Shown piece after piece: positions 1 through 6,187 of a stretch of DNA of 34,854 nucleotides. The translations under genes were made by a program, and so were the position numbers. The notes below the pieces were generated by a model. That model worked only from the letters and a program-made list of their open reading frames with translations. It was not told the DNA's origin and did no database searches. The first letter of the stretch is position 1; the number at the start of each line of letters is the position of its first letter. The stretch comes from a virus. The stretch lies in the IMG/VR virus record IMGVR_UViG_3300030099_000974, positions 1 through 34,854 of that record; one strand, written 5' to 3'.

Positions 1-39
1 TATTATGTTAATATTCACTACTACAAAGGAGTAATTACA

Positions 40-450
40 ATGAGTGAAAAAAATAAAAATAATGATGTTCAAGCCCCTGAGATTGCAAAAGTGTCTAGGG
101 AATACTATGACTCTCAAATGTCTAAATTTGATGAGCAAGGAGAAAAGTTCAATTTAAAGCCTGAGGTCGTACAAAGTATGAAAGATAGCTTTGCAGATAC
201 CCATGCTATAAAAGGTACTAAATTAGATGCACATTTAGTTAGACTAGGTAATGTTGATAAGAAGTACAAAAAGCTAATTAATCAAATGCAAGATGATATT
301 ATAGATGTCAATTTGTTATTTGTTGTAGATGGTGTTAGACTATCACGTAAAAAAAGAAATTCAACTATCGAAACAGAAGGAGTACCTCAACTAAAGCTAG
401 TTTGCGAAATAGTAGACGAAGATAAAGTAAGTACCCCAGAATCTAATTAA
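40..450 (+). CDS. Hypothetical soluble charged protein (136 aa)
   Basis: I do not recognise this protein. It is highly charged, has no membrane segment or cysteine cluster, and starts with a polar low-complexity stretch rich in Lys and Asn. The middle (about residues 25-90) looks mostly helical. The C-terminal third has alternating hydrophobic residues (DVNLLFVVDGVRL, then QLKLVCEIVDE) that suggest a small beta unit. The ATG has a good ribosome site (AAAGGAG, 26-32) eight bases upstream. It is the last + gene before an intrinsic terminator at 483-517, so it closes an upstream transcription unit that begins before the window. That the frame is real is well supported; its function is unknown. 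Confidence 0.8.
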   Translation: MSEKNKNNDVQAPEIAKVSREYYDSQMSKFDEQGEKFNLKPEVVQSMKDSFADTHAIKGTKLDAHLVRLGNVDKKYKKLINQMQDDIIDVNLLFVVDGVRLSRKKRNSTIETEGVPQLKLVCEIVDEDKVSTPESN

Positions 451-482
451 TACCCTATTATCAGTTAATCCTACCTCACAAG

Positions 483-517
483 ACGCCGATTTATTTTTTA
501 GGTCGGCGTTTTTCTTT
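483..517 (+). terminator. Intrinsic terminator after the first gene
   Basis: A perfect 7-bp stem, ACGCCGA (483-489) with TCGGCGT (503-509), encloses a 13-base AT-rich loop and runs straight into a T-rich tract (TTTTTCTTTT). It sits about 30 bases after the stop codon of the gene at 40-450 and has the classic form of a rho-independent terminator on the + strand. Confidence 0.85.
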
Positions 518-613
518 TGTCTAGCTAACGCGAATAATAAACGAGATTCAGCTATTGTTTTTTTTGGAGTGTAGTTTAGAAGTGATTTTTCACGTAGAAA
601 AAAATTATTTACG

Positions 614-629
614 CATAATATATATTATG
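614..629. repeat. 16-bp perfect palindrome
   Basis: CATAATATATATTATG is identical to its reverse complement. It is made mainly of A and T, so chance is a real possibility, but sixteen perfectly paired bases in a non-coding gap could be a binding site for a dimeric repressor. There is no T tract after it, so it is not a terminator. Confidence 0.4.
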
Positions 630-748
630 TATAATTGAAGTTCCTCTAACCCCTTCTACCCTTCTCGGTTGATGTATCTATGTTTTTTACATTTTGAAAC
701 TTTCTCCTCGCCCCAATCCAGCTAAAAAAAAAAATATTTTGGGTATTT

Positions 749-775
749 AAAAAAAAAGCAGGGCCTTTCGGCCCC
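749..775 (-). terminator. Intrinsic terminator of the - strand gene
   Basis: Read on the - strand, GGGGCC (775-770), a GAAA loop and GGCCCT (765-760) form a six-pair GC-rich stem, including one G-U pair. It is followed by TGC and a run of eight or nine T (complement of the A run ending near 757). GNRA tetraloop, strong stem and T tract together make this a convincing intrinsic terminator. It begins ten bases after the stop of the gene at 786-1100. Confidence 0.9.
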
Positions 776-785
776 ACCAGTGAGA

Positions 786-1100
786 TTACTCTTCGTCTTG
801 TAGCCATCTTAGTCGGCCATGTGAATAGTCATATAACATTTTACCCGTGGCTAAATTGCGTCTAATTGGGTATCTACGTATCTCGTTAAGTTGACGCTCA
901 TGGCATTTAGGACAATAGTCTTTATGTGTTGGCCATTGCTCTCTACTACGTTGCTCACATCTATTATCTCGTGCCATGCCTAGTTTATACGCGCTACAAT
1001 GATATGTATTACCTCTATGACCGCTCCATGCATCGCCTTCGTATAGGCTTTGTAGCTTGTCTGCTCTCATCATCAACCAATTATAATTTTTATTTTTCAT
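786..1100 (-). CDS. Small Cys-containing protein on the opposite strand (104 aa)
   Basis: This is the only believable - strand gene in the window. The protein is basic and rich in Arg and Tyr. It has four cysteines (35, 48, 63, 66), the last two as CPKC, and several histidines, so a structural zinc site is plausible but no known family is recognised. It has its own strong terminator (749-775), which supports its being a real, separately transcribed gene. No clear Shine-Dalgarno sequence precedes the ATG. A perfect - strand TATAAT (1180-1175) lies about 75 bases upstream, with a poor -35. The opposite orientation suggests separate control from the packaging and virion genes, perhaps as a regulator; that is inference only. 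Confidence 0.7.
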   Translation of the reverse strand: MKNKNYNWLMMRADKLQSLYEGDAWSGHRGNTYHCSAYKLGMARDNRCEQRSREQWPTHKDYCPKCHERQLNEIRRYPIRRNLATGKMLYDYSHGRLRWLQDEE

Positions 1101-1347
1101 ACTAAGACGTTAAAAAGAATTTTTCAAAAAGTCAAGTAAAAAGATAATTAAACCTAATCTGAATTTTCAACCTAATTATAGAATTTCTAATTAGAAAAAG
1201 ACCCGACCCCTATTGTGGAAAAAAGAAGCGCACACAAATTTATCGATTTTTTTAACAATCGGCTATTTTTGCTGTTTTTTTGACTAATATTATGTTTTTT
1301 TGGTGTTTTGAAAAATTTTCGGCGGTAAAATTTAACAATGGGTCTCT

Positions 1348-1363
1348 AGAGCACCGAGTATTA
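1348..1363 (+). repeat. 16-bp direct repeat, copy 1
   Basis: AGAGCACCGAGTATTA occurs here and again at 1397-1412, an exact match of 16 bases with starts 49 bases apart. It stands out because the repeat is fairly GC-rich in its core (GCACCGAG) within very AT-rich DNA. Copy 1 is followed by TATAAGAA. I noticed no third copy while reading the window. Confidence 0.85.
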
Positions 1364-1396
1364 TATAAGAAATAGATTTAATAAAGTATATATTTA

Positions 1397-1412
1397 AGAG
1401 CACCGAGTATTA
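1397..1412 (+). repeat. 16-bp direct repeat, copy 2
   Basis: Exact second copy of the repeat at 1348-1363. It is followed by GAAGGTAAG and lies about 180 bases before the first gene of the + operon. Two copies in one gap fit paired operators, phage-specific promoters or iterons; the sequence does not say which. Confidence 0.85.
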
Positions 1413-1498
1413 GAAGGTAAGAATAAAACTGTTTTGTTGTCAAGATTTATTTTCTTTTTATTGTTAAATAATTATTTTGTATAAAATATAATTTTTTC

Positions 1499-1526
1499 TT
1501 GACAGCTGTAACAAAATGAATGTAAG
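1499..1526 (+). promoter_or_regulatory. Sigma70-like promoter for the 1591 operon
   Basis: A perfect -35 box TTGACA (1499-1504) is followed after 16 bases by TGTAAG (1521-1526), four of six matches to TATAAT. Transcription would start near 1533, leaving a leader of about 58 bases before the ATG at 1591. The -10 box is weak, so an activator or a different reading is possible. Confidence 0.5.
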
Positions 1527-1590
1527 TTGCATACACAAAAGATAAACATAGTACAAAAAATGTACACATTTACAGAACGAGAGGGTAAAT

Positions 1591-1890
1591 ATGGTTAGAA
1601 AATTAAAAATAGGTGGACATCCTTACGAGATATTAGTTACAGACTTAAAACATGAGGACCCAACTAAAGAATTATACGGAAGACACGAAGTAAAAGAGAA
1701 TATTATTTACATAAACGATGAAATAGCACCATCTAGAATGAAAGAAACTCTTATTCACGAGGCTCTACACGCCATTTTTTATAATACTGGCTTAGAACAC
1801 GATGAAAGACAGATAGAAGCTATAAGTAATGGTTTATTTCAACTAGGAATAGGAGATTATCTGTGGAAGAAATCAGAAAAGCTATCTTAA
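1591..1890 (+). CDS. HExxH metallopeptidase-like protein (99 aa)
   Basis: The protein has the zincin motif HEALH at residues 56-60 inside ETLIHEALHAIF, followed by a candidate third zinc ligand Glu76 (QIEAIS). This spacing is like small ImmA/IrrE- and SprT-type phage proteins. It lacks the N-terminal helix-turn-helix seen in many prophage ImmA/IrrE partners, so it is a bare catalytic domain of about 100 residues. Such proteins in phages may cleave a repressor or a host factor; the substrate here is unknown. It is the first gene of the + operon, about 60 bases from a likely promoter start. The next gene begins inside its last 28 bases. The metal site is clear; proteolysis is inferred from the motif. 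Confidence 0.8.
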   Translation: MVRKLKIGGHPYEILVTDLKHEDPTKELYGRHEVKENIIYINDEIAPSRMKETLIHEALHAIFYNTGLEHDERQIEAISNGLFQLGIGDYLWKKSEKLS

Positions 1891-2066
1891 AATTCAAAAG
1901 TCTAGGTAGAAGTGATATTGTTCAAAAATTACAACAAGAGTTAGACTCTCTTGAAAAGATAAGTAAGAACTTAGATTGGAAAAGGTATGAAAAAATACTT
2001 AGGAAACAAGAAGATAGGCCAGATATGGAGGATTTTCCATACGAATGTGAAAGCAAGGCAGATTAA
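1863..2066 (+). CDS. Small charged helical protein (67 aa)
   Basis: I do not recognise this protein. It is rich in Glu, Lys and Arg and looks helical throughout, with heptad-like leucines in residues 1-40, so it may form a coiled coil. It starts with GTG inside the end of the metallopeptidase gene. That start is supported by AGGAG at 1851-1855, seven bases upstream. It ends in a TAATG overlap with the next gene, so its translation is coupled on both sides. Function unknown. Confidence 0.7.
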   Translation: MEEIRKAILKFKSLGRSDIVQKLQQELDSLEKISKNLDWKRYEKILRKQEDRPDMEDFPYECESKAD

Positions 2067-2269
2067 TGACTAATAATGACCAAATACTACAAATGATTAA
2101 AGATAGGCTTGATATAGGCGCCAAAAAATACGGCGAACAGGTGCCAATTGACGGAACACGAGACAATTTGAAAGAGAGCATTGAGGAATTGTTGGACTTA
2201 TGCGTTTATTTATCTGCTGTAGCTTTGGAGTTACATAAAAATTATAGTAATAATGAAAGAGGCAAGTAA
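2066..2269 (+). CDS. MazG-like nucleotide pyrophosphohydrolase, short form (67 aa)
   Basis: Residues 15-55 follow a pattern seen in small phage MazG-like proteins: a basic start (RLDIGAKKYGEQ), a short turn, then a helix with ESIEELLDLCVYLSA. Glu37, Glu40, Glu41 and Asp44 could supply part of the ExxE...ExxD magnesium site of the all-alpha NTP pyrophosphatases. At 67 residues it is shorter than full MazG proteins, so it would need to dimerise or may not be active. The family removes non-canonical or excess (d)NTPs, or lowers ppGpp levels, during infection. One-base overlaps join it to both neighbours. The assignment rests on local similarity and is moderately sure. Confidence 0.6.
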   Translation: MTNNDQILQMIKDRLDIGAKKYGEQVPIDGTRDNLKESIEELLDLCVYLSAVALELHKNYSNNERGK

Positions 2270-3000
2270 TGGCTAAAAGAAAACTGTGGTCAGATGAAGA
2301 GATAGTAATACTACACCAGTATGAAAAGACAAATAAGTCTGCTTTTACTCTGTACCAAGAAATAAGACTAGCTGGATATAATAGAACATATAAAGCGGTT
2401 ACAAGAAAAATAGAGTCTTTGGGTTTTAGAAAACCAAAAAGATACAAAACTGGACATGAAAAAACTATAGGCTACTTAGATATAGAATCTACTGGATTTA
2501 GTGCAAATATCGATGTTATGCTTTCTTGGTGTATAAAAGGAAGAGGAATAAAGAAAGTAGAAGGAGCTTGTATAACAAGAGAAGAACTAATGTCAGATAA
2601 GTCAGATGCTCGTATTGTAGAGCTTCTAGTTGAAGAAATGAACAAATATGATGTTATTATGACTTATTATGGTACTAGATTTGATATACCTTTTATTAGA
2701 ACAAGAGCTCTATATCATGGAACATATTTTCCAATGTACAAACAAAAGTCACATAAAGACCTATATTATGTAGTTAGGTCAAAGCTAAAGCTACATCGTT
2801 CATCTTTACAAGCAGCTACAGAGTTTTTTGGAATAGATGGAAAAACTAGAATAAAACCAGAATACTGGCAAAAAGCTAGATGGGGCGATAAAAAGTCTTT
2901 AAAATATGTATACGACCACAATGTAGCAGATGTTGAGATATTAGAGCTTTTACATAGAAAACTAGAAGAACATGCACCACCGATGGTGAGACCATTATAA
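2269..3000 (+). CDS. Myb/SANT-like DNA-binding domain fused to an RNase H-like (DEDD) exonuclease
   Basis: Residues 6-53 (starting with KLWSDEEIVILHQYE, ending KIESLGF) look like a Myb/SANT helix-turn-helix. Residues 67-230 carry the DEDD exonuclease signature: Asp71 and Glu73 in YLDIEST, Asp139 in TRFDIPFIR, Asp164 in HKDLYYVVR, and HNVADVEIL with Asp221. The layout matches the RNase H-like domain of YprB-type proteins. It should cut nucleic acid from an end using two metal ions, with the first domain giving DNA binding. A role in DNA recombination, host DNA breakdown or DNA-end processing near packaging is possible. All acidic positions are present, so it is probably active. It has TAATG coupling with the upstream gene. 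Confidence 0.8.
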   Translation: MAKRKLWSDEEIVILHQYEKTNKSAFTLYQEIRLAGYNRTYKAVTRKIESLGFRKPKRYKTGHEKTIGYLDIESTGFSANIDVMLSWCIKGRGIKKVEGACITREELMSDKSDARIVELLVEEMNKYDVIMTYYGTRFDIPFIRTRALYHGTYFPMYKQKSHKDLYYVVRSKLKLHRSSLQAATEFFGIDGKTRIKPEYWQKARWGDKKSLKYVYDHNVADVEILELLHRKLEEHAPPMVRPL

Positions 3001-3009
3001 GGAGACAGT

Positions 3010-3234
3010 ATGGCTAAGAAAAAAGAAGAACAGTTAACGATTTTGCATGAGGGAGAAGAAATAAAATTTTATCTTTCTGATTTATCCGATGAGGCTAAAG
3101 CTCAATATGGGCGTGCAAATGAGCTTGCTGGTCAATTAATGAGACTAGACCAACAAGTAAACGAAATGAGATTTCTTGCTAATAACTATATTAGGTTTGT
3201 TTTAGACGAACTTAACATTGACGGTAAAGGTTAA
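3010..3234 (+). CDS. Small coiled-coil protein, DUF6447-like (74 aa)
   Basis: The N-terminus reads as two short beta strands (LTILHEGEEIKFYLSDL), followed by DEAKAQYGRANELAGQLMRLDQQVNEMRFLANNY, a long helix with coiled-coil character. This plan, a beta hairpin with 'LSDEAK' then a helix, resembles the small DUF6447 family of phage and bacterial proteins; the match is from memory. A strong AAGGAG (3000-3005) supports the ATG. It lies between the exonuclease and the small terminase, but its role is unknown. Confidence 0.7.
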   Translation: MAKKKEEQLTILHEGEEIKFYLSDLSDEAKAQYGRANELAGQLMRLDQQVNEMRFLANNYIRFVLDELNIDGKG

Positions 3235-3247
3235 AAATAGTTATATT

Positions 3248-4006
3248 ATGCAAGAAAGAGTTGTAAAAGGTGTGAAACACCATTTGTATGAAAGTGAAAA
3301 TGAGTTTAGAGAGTATCATAAAAGTGTTTCTCTAGTGACTGATTGGAGGCATTCTAACAAAGGTGATTGGATTTTGACTGATGACGGCAACGTATGTCAA
3401 GTTTTACATTTAGGTATTTTGAAAAAAAATACAAAAAAAGAAACAACATTTATTAGAACTATAATAGGTTCTTTTATATGTTCTGACAAAGTTAAGTTAA
3501 AAGGACCAATGAGAACAAACATGCACACCTTTTCAACAAAAGGTAAATCTCCTTCTGTAAGAAAGAAAGAACGTAAACATGTAACTGAAAAAGAGTTCTT
3601 GTTCAGTAAATATGTAGCAAAAGGAGATGATGTAGTAGATGCGTATATGAAAGCTTTTCCTAGTAAAAAAGAAGATTATGCAAAATCTCAAGCTAAATTA
3701 TTATTAAAAACAGATAGGGTGAAAAAATTGATTAGAGAAGAAATAGACAAATATTTAAACGAAGCAGAAATTACACCTTTATATCTATTAGAAGAAATGA
3801 GAAATATAATAGATAAATCAGGAGCTACTGATAGAGATAAGTTAACTGCTATAACAACATTAATGAAACTTTCTGGAATGATGGACACTGAAAAACAAAC
3901 AGAGTCTGTAACTTTGTTCCAAGGTTTTACAAAGGAGCAACTAAATGCAATTCAGGGGAAAGAAGTCAAAAAGCTGGAAGAAGTTGAAATTACACGCGAG
4001 AAATAA
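3248..4006 (+). CDS. terS: Terminase small subunit
   Basis: The central part (about residues 112-170 of the ATG form) is typical of phage small terminases: EFLFSKYVAKGDDVVDAYMKAF, then a repeated helix unit and KLLLKTDRVKKLIREEIDK. This is the helix-turn-helix DNA-recognition core that selects the genome for packaging. A helical oligomerisation segment and an acidic C-terminus follow. The first 100 residues are an extra N-terminal beta-rich domain not found in short TerS proteins. A TTG ten codons upstream (3218) also opens the frame but has no ribosome site, so I take the ATG at 3248; its own ribosome site is weak too. It lies two small genes before the large terminase. Confidence 0.75.
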   Translation: MQERVVKGVKHHLYESENEFREYHKSVSLVTDWRHSNKGDWILTDDGNVCQVLHLGILKKNTKKETTFIRTIIGSFICSDKVKLKGPMRTNMHTFSTKGKSPSVRKKERKHVTEKEFLFSKYVAKGDDVVDAYMKAFPSKKEDYAKSQAKLLLKTDRVKKLIREEIDKYLNEAEITPLYLLEEMRNIIDKSGATDRDKLTAITTLMKLSGMMDTEKQTESVTLFQGFTKEQLNAIQGKEVKKLEEVEITREK

Positions 4007-4172
4007 AAGATGCCACATTTGCAGCTATCCATTGAGAAAAACTGCTGTATTTATTTGGGATATAAAATCACAACAAGCAAATCAAATTAAATGTATTAAT
4101 TGTTTGACTATGTATGATTGTGAGTTTGAAATAACTAATGTAGGAATTGTTAGAGAGGTTGCGTATTCATGA
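3945..4172 (+). CDS. Zinc-ribbon protein between the terminase genes (75 aa)
   Basis: Two CxxC knuckles, CHIC (23-26) and CINC (50-53), are separated by 23 residues, giving a zinc-ribbon-like site. The first 20 residues are strongly basic. This suggests a small nucleic-acid or protein-binding module. The ATG lies inside the last 62 bases of terS and has an excellent ribosome site (AAAGGAG, 3931-3937). It ends in an ATGA overlap with the next gene. Its place in the terminase block suggests a packaging or regulatory role, but that is inference. Confidence 0.75.
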   Translation: MQFRGKKSKSWKKLKLHARNKRCHICSYPLRKTAVFIWDIKSQQANQIKCINCLTMYDCEFEITNVGIVREVAYS

Positions 4173-4570
4173 GATTAGCAGTATACGGCACATTAAGAAG
4201 AGATTATCCAGATAAAGGAAAAATAAAAGGTTTTAGCCTAGTTTTTCCTGGAACACAGTCATTTCCAGCAATAATTAAAAATGAAAAAGGAAAAGGTGCT
4301 GTTGTTGAACTTATGGATATTACACCAGAAGAACTAAACATGTATGACGAGTACGAGAATGTAGAAGGTGGATTATATATAAGAACTACTGTAAACGTAG
4401 AATTAGATAATGGCGAAACAGAAAAAGCGTGGATTTATGTTGCAGGTCCAAAACTTTGGGAGAAGTCTCGAACTTTTACAGAGGTCCCAGACGGTGATTG
4501 GCATTCTATGAAAACTTTAATCATGTTAGATAGGGTATATGAAAAAAAATACGAAGCCTCAACAGTTTAA
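4169..4570 (+). CDS. Gamma-glutamylcyclotransferase / AIG2-like protein
   Basis: The N-terminus MRLAVYGTLRR carries the YGTL substrate-binding loop of the GGCT/AIG2 fold. The segment LNMYDEYENVEGGLYIR (residues 57-72) matches the region holding the catalytic glutamate, here most likely Glu63. The C-terminal part has VPDGDW, a usual end motif of the family. At 133 residues it has the usual single-domain size. Family members release 5-oxoproline from gamma-glutamyl amines or peptides. It overlaps the zinc-ribbon gene by four bases and terL by 32, so it is fixed inside the packaging operon. The fold assignment is good; the phage substrate is unknown. Confidence 0.8.
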   Translation: MRLAVYGTLRRDYPDKGKIKGFSLVFPGTQSFPAIIKNEKGKGAVVELMDITPEELNMYDEYENVEGGLYIRTTVNVELDNGETEKAWIYVAGPKLWEKSRTFTEVPDGDWHSMKTLIMLDRVYEKKYEASTV

Positions 4571-6122
4571 TATAATACCTCCTGACCTAAGTCAAAAAGA
4601 AAAAGCCTTAGAACTAGCAAAAAAAGACATAATTACCTTTGGTCAAATGTTTTTACCTGAAGATTTTATGAAATCAGGTCCAGCACCCTATCAGTACGAA
4701 TTAAGTGATTTGTTATTAGGAGATGAAAAAAGAATATGTATTATACTTCCTAGAGGTCATGCTAAGTCTACATTAGCAAAAACTGCATTATTGTATCAAC
4801 TTTATTTTTCACCGCCTGAAAAAAAACAATTTATAGCTTGGGTTTCTGAAGAACAATCACAAGCTATTGACCACATAAAATACATTCAAAACCATATTGA
4901 TATGAACCCTGCTTTACAATATTACTTTGGAGATTTGAAAGGTAGCAAGTGGACAGAAAAAGAATTTACAACAGCTAGAGGAGATAGAATCATAGCTAAA
5001 GGTACATCTCAAAGATTAAGAGGTAGGTCACAACTAGGATTGAGATATACAAATATTATTTTAGATGATTTTGAATCAGAGCTTAACACTAAAACACCAG
5101 ATAGAAGAAAGGAGATTAAAGAATGGGTTATGTCAACAGTAGAACCCGCTCTAGAAAACTCCAGAGGAAACGAAGGTTCAATATGGCTTATTGGTACGAT
5201 AGTCCATTACGATTCTTTCCTACAAGGAGTTTACGATGGTTGGTTAGACGCCCAGAGAGACGATAGAAAGTCTGCCTGGGCTGTCTTATATAAAAAAGCT
5301 ATACAAGATGACATGCCTTTATGGCCAAACTATTTTAGTAAGAAAAAACTTTTAGATATAAAAAGTAGGTTTACTGATATGGGATTAGTGCACAAGTTTG
5401 CACAAGAATATTTAAATGAAGCTAGAGATGTAGAAAATGCTAAATTTTTGATTGACAGAATAAATTATTATAGAGGACATGTTGAAAATAGAAATGGTTT
5501 TAACTATATGATGATAGATGAAGCAGCAATTCCTGTTCACTTGTATATGGGCGTAGATTTAGCTTATGAAGCAAATGCAAAAAGCGATTATCAAGTAATT
5601 GTAACAATAGCAATAGATAGTGATAGAAATATATATTTATTAGATTACTACAGAGAGCATTCTCCTTTGTACGATATGCCAAAACAAATTATTGAAATAG
5701 CTAGAAAATTTCATCCAGTCAGAAGAGTGAATGTAGAAAAAGTAGGAGCACAAGGATTAATTAAAGACCATGTAAATAAATTAGCTGGCTCTGACAGAAA
5801 ATTAGCTCCAGGTCTATCTCAAGGTGTAAGACCACCTGGAGGAATAAAAAAAGAAGATAGATTAGAATCTTTACTTTGCCCTATTGTTAATGGTAGAAAA
5901 TTGTTTATAAAAAAAGAGCATCAAGACTTAGTAGATGAGATGTTTGAGTTTCCAAAAGGTAGAAACGATGACCTTTTAGATGGTTTATGGTATGCTGTAA
6001 CAACAGCAAAGCCACCAAAAAGTAGTGCTGTAGATAGAGGCAAGTTCGAGGAAAGAATGTCAAATAAAGGAAAAAACGTAGCCAGTAGAGCAGTAAGTTG
6101 GATTACTGGACAAAAAATATAA
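4539..6122 (+). CDS. terL: Terminase large subunit (packaging ATPase and nuclease)
   Basis: The protein has both halves of a terminase motor. In the ATPase half, LPRGHAKST (70-78) is the Walker A motif and TNIILDDFES (171-180) the Walker B. In the RNase H-like nuclease half, Asp340 (YMGVDLAYE), Glu400 (VNVEKVGAQ) and the cluster Asp477, Asp478 and Asp481 (GRNDDLLDGLW) supply the metal site. It pumps DNA into the prohead at the portal and cuts the concatemer. The length of 527 residues is normal. The ATG lies 32 bases inside the preceding gene, so translation is likely coupled. It ends the packaging block; the promoter at 6131-6157 follows. Confidence 0.95.
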   Translation: MKKNTKPQQFNIIPPDLSQKEKALELAKKDIITFGQMFLPEDFMKSGPAPYQYELSDLLLGDEKRICIILPRGHAKSTLAKTALLYQLYFSPPEKKQFIAWVSEEQSQAIDHIKYIQNHIDMNPALQYYFGDLKGSKWTEKEFTTARGDRIIAKGTSQRLRGRSQLGLRYTNIILDDFESELNTKTPDRRKEIKEWVMSTVEPALENSRGNEGSIWLIGTIVHYDSFLQGVYDGWLDAQRDDRKSAWAVLYKKAIQDDMPLWPNYFSKKKLLDIKSRFTDMGLVHKFAQEYLNEARDVENAKFLIDRINYYRGHVENRNGFNYMMIDEAAIPVHLYMGVDLAYEANAKSDYQVIVTIAIDSDRNIYLLDYYREHSPLYDMPKQIIEIARKFHPVRRVNVEKVGAQGLIKDHVNKLAGSDRKLAPGLSQGVRPPGGIKKEDRLESLLCPIVNGRKLFIKKEHQDLVDEMFEFPKGRNDDLLDGLWYAVTTAKPPKSSAVDRGKFEERMSNKGKNVASRAVSWITGQKI

Positions 6123-6130
6123 TATTTATC

Positions 6131-6157
6131 TTGACAACAACGTCGTAAACTTATTAT
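6131..6157 (+). promoter_or_regulatory. Sigma70-like promoter before the head genes
   Basis: TTGACA (6131-6136) is a perfect -35 box and TATTAT (6152-6157) is a five-of-six -10 box, but the spacing of 15 bases is short. It lies in a 65-base gap between terL and the portal gene, the longest gap since 1590. Transcription would begin near 6164. An inverted repeat covers the spacer and the -10 box. Confidence 0.5.
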
Positions 6158-6166
6158 TTTAGACGT
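6140..6166. promoter_or_regulatory. Inverted repeat overlapping the promoter; operator candidate
   Basis: ACGTC-G-TAAA (6140-6149) mirrors TTTAGACGT (6158-6166), giving nine pairs with one unpaired G around an eight-base centre. It spans the promoter spacer and -10 box, where a repressor or activator dimer would act. No T tract follows that would make it a normal terminator for terL. Confidence 0.45.
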
Positions 6167-6187
6167 AAAATACAAAAATGGGAGTAT

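Larger units (their letters stand above)
451..785. other. Intergenic region between convergent genes
   Basis: No believable gene lies here. It holds the + strand terminator (483-517), a 16-bp perfect palindrome (614-629), several A and T homopolymer runs, and the - strand terminator (749-775) of the converging gene. The arrangement isolates the upstream unit from the - gene. Confidence 0.7.
1101..1590. other. AT-rich non-coding control region (about 490 bp)
   Basis: I find no gene here on either strand. The region separates the - strand gene from the long + strand operon, so it should hold divergent start signals. It contains a perfect - strand TATAAT (1180-1175), a 16-bp direct repeat (1348-1363 and 1397-1412), many short A and T tracts that may give bent DNA, and a sigma70-like promoter at 1499-1526. 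A replication, packaging or phage-promoter role is possible but cannot be decided from sequence alone. Confidence 0.65.

Noticed and set aside
1244-1261. CGATT/AATCG hairpin as a terminator
   Set aside because: Only five AT-rich pairs with an eight-base loop and no transcript known to end there.
1348-1412. Two-copy repeat as a CRISPR array
   Set aside because: Only two 16-bp copies with one 33-bp gap and no cas gene; too short for an array.
1437-1469. TTGTCA with an AT-rich -10 as a further promoter
   Set aside because: No -10 box at a usable distance; AT-rich DNA gives many such partial matches.
3218-3247. TTG start ten codons upstream of the small terminase ATG
   Set aside because: No ribosome site precedes it and it would overlap the end of the 74-residue gene; the ATG at 3248 is preferred, although its site is also weak.
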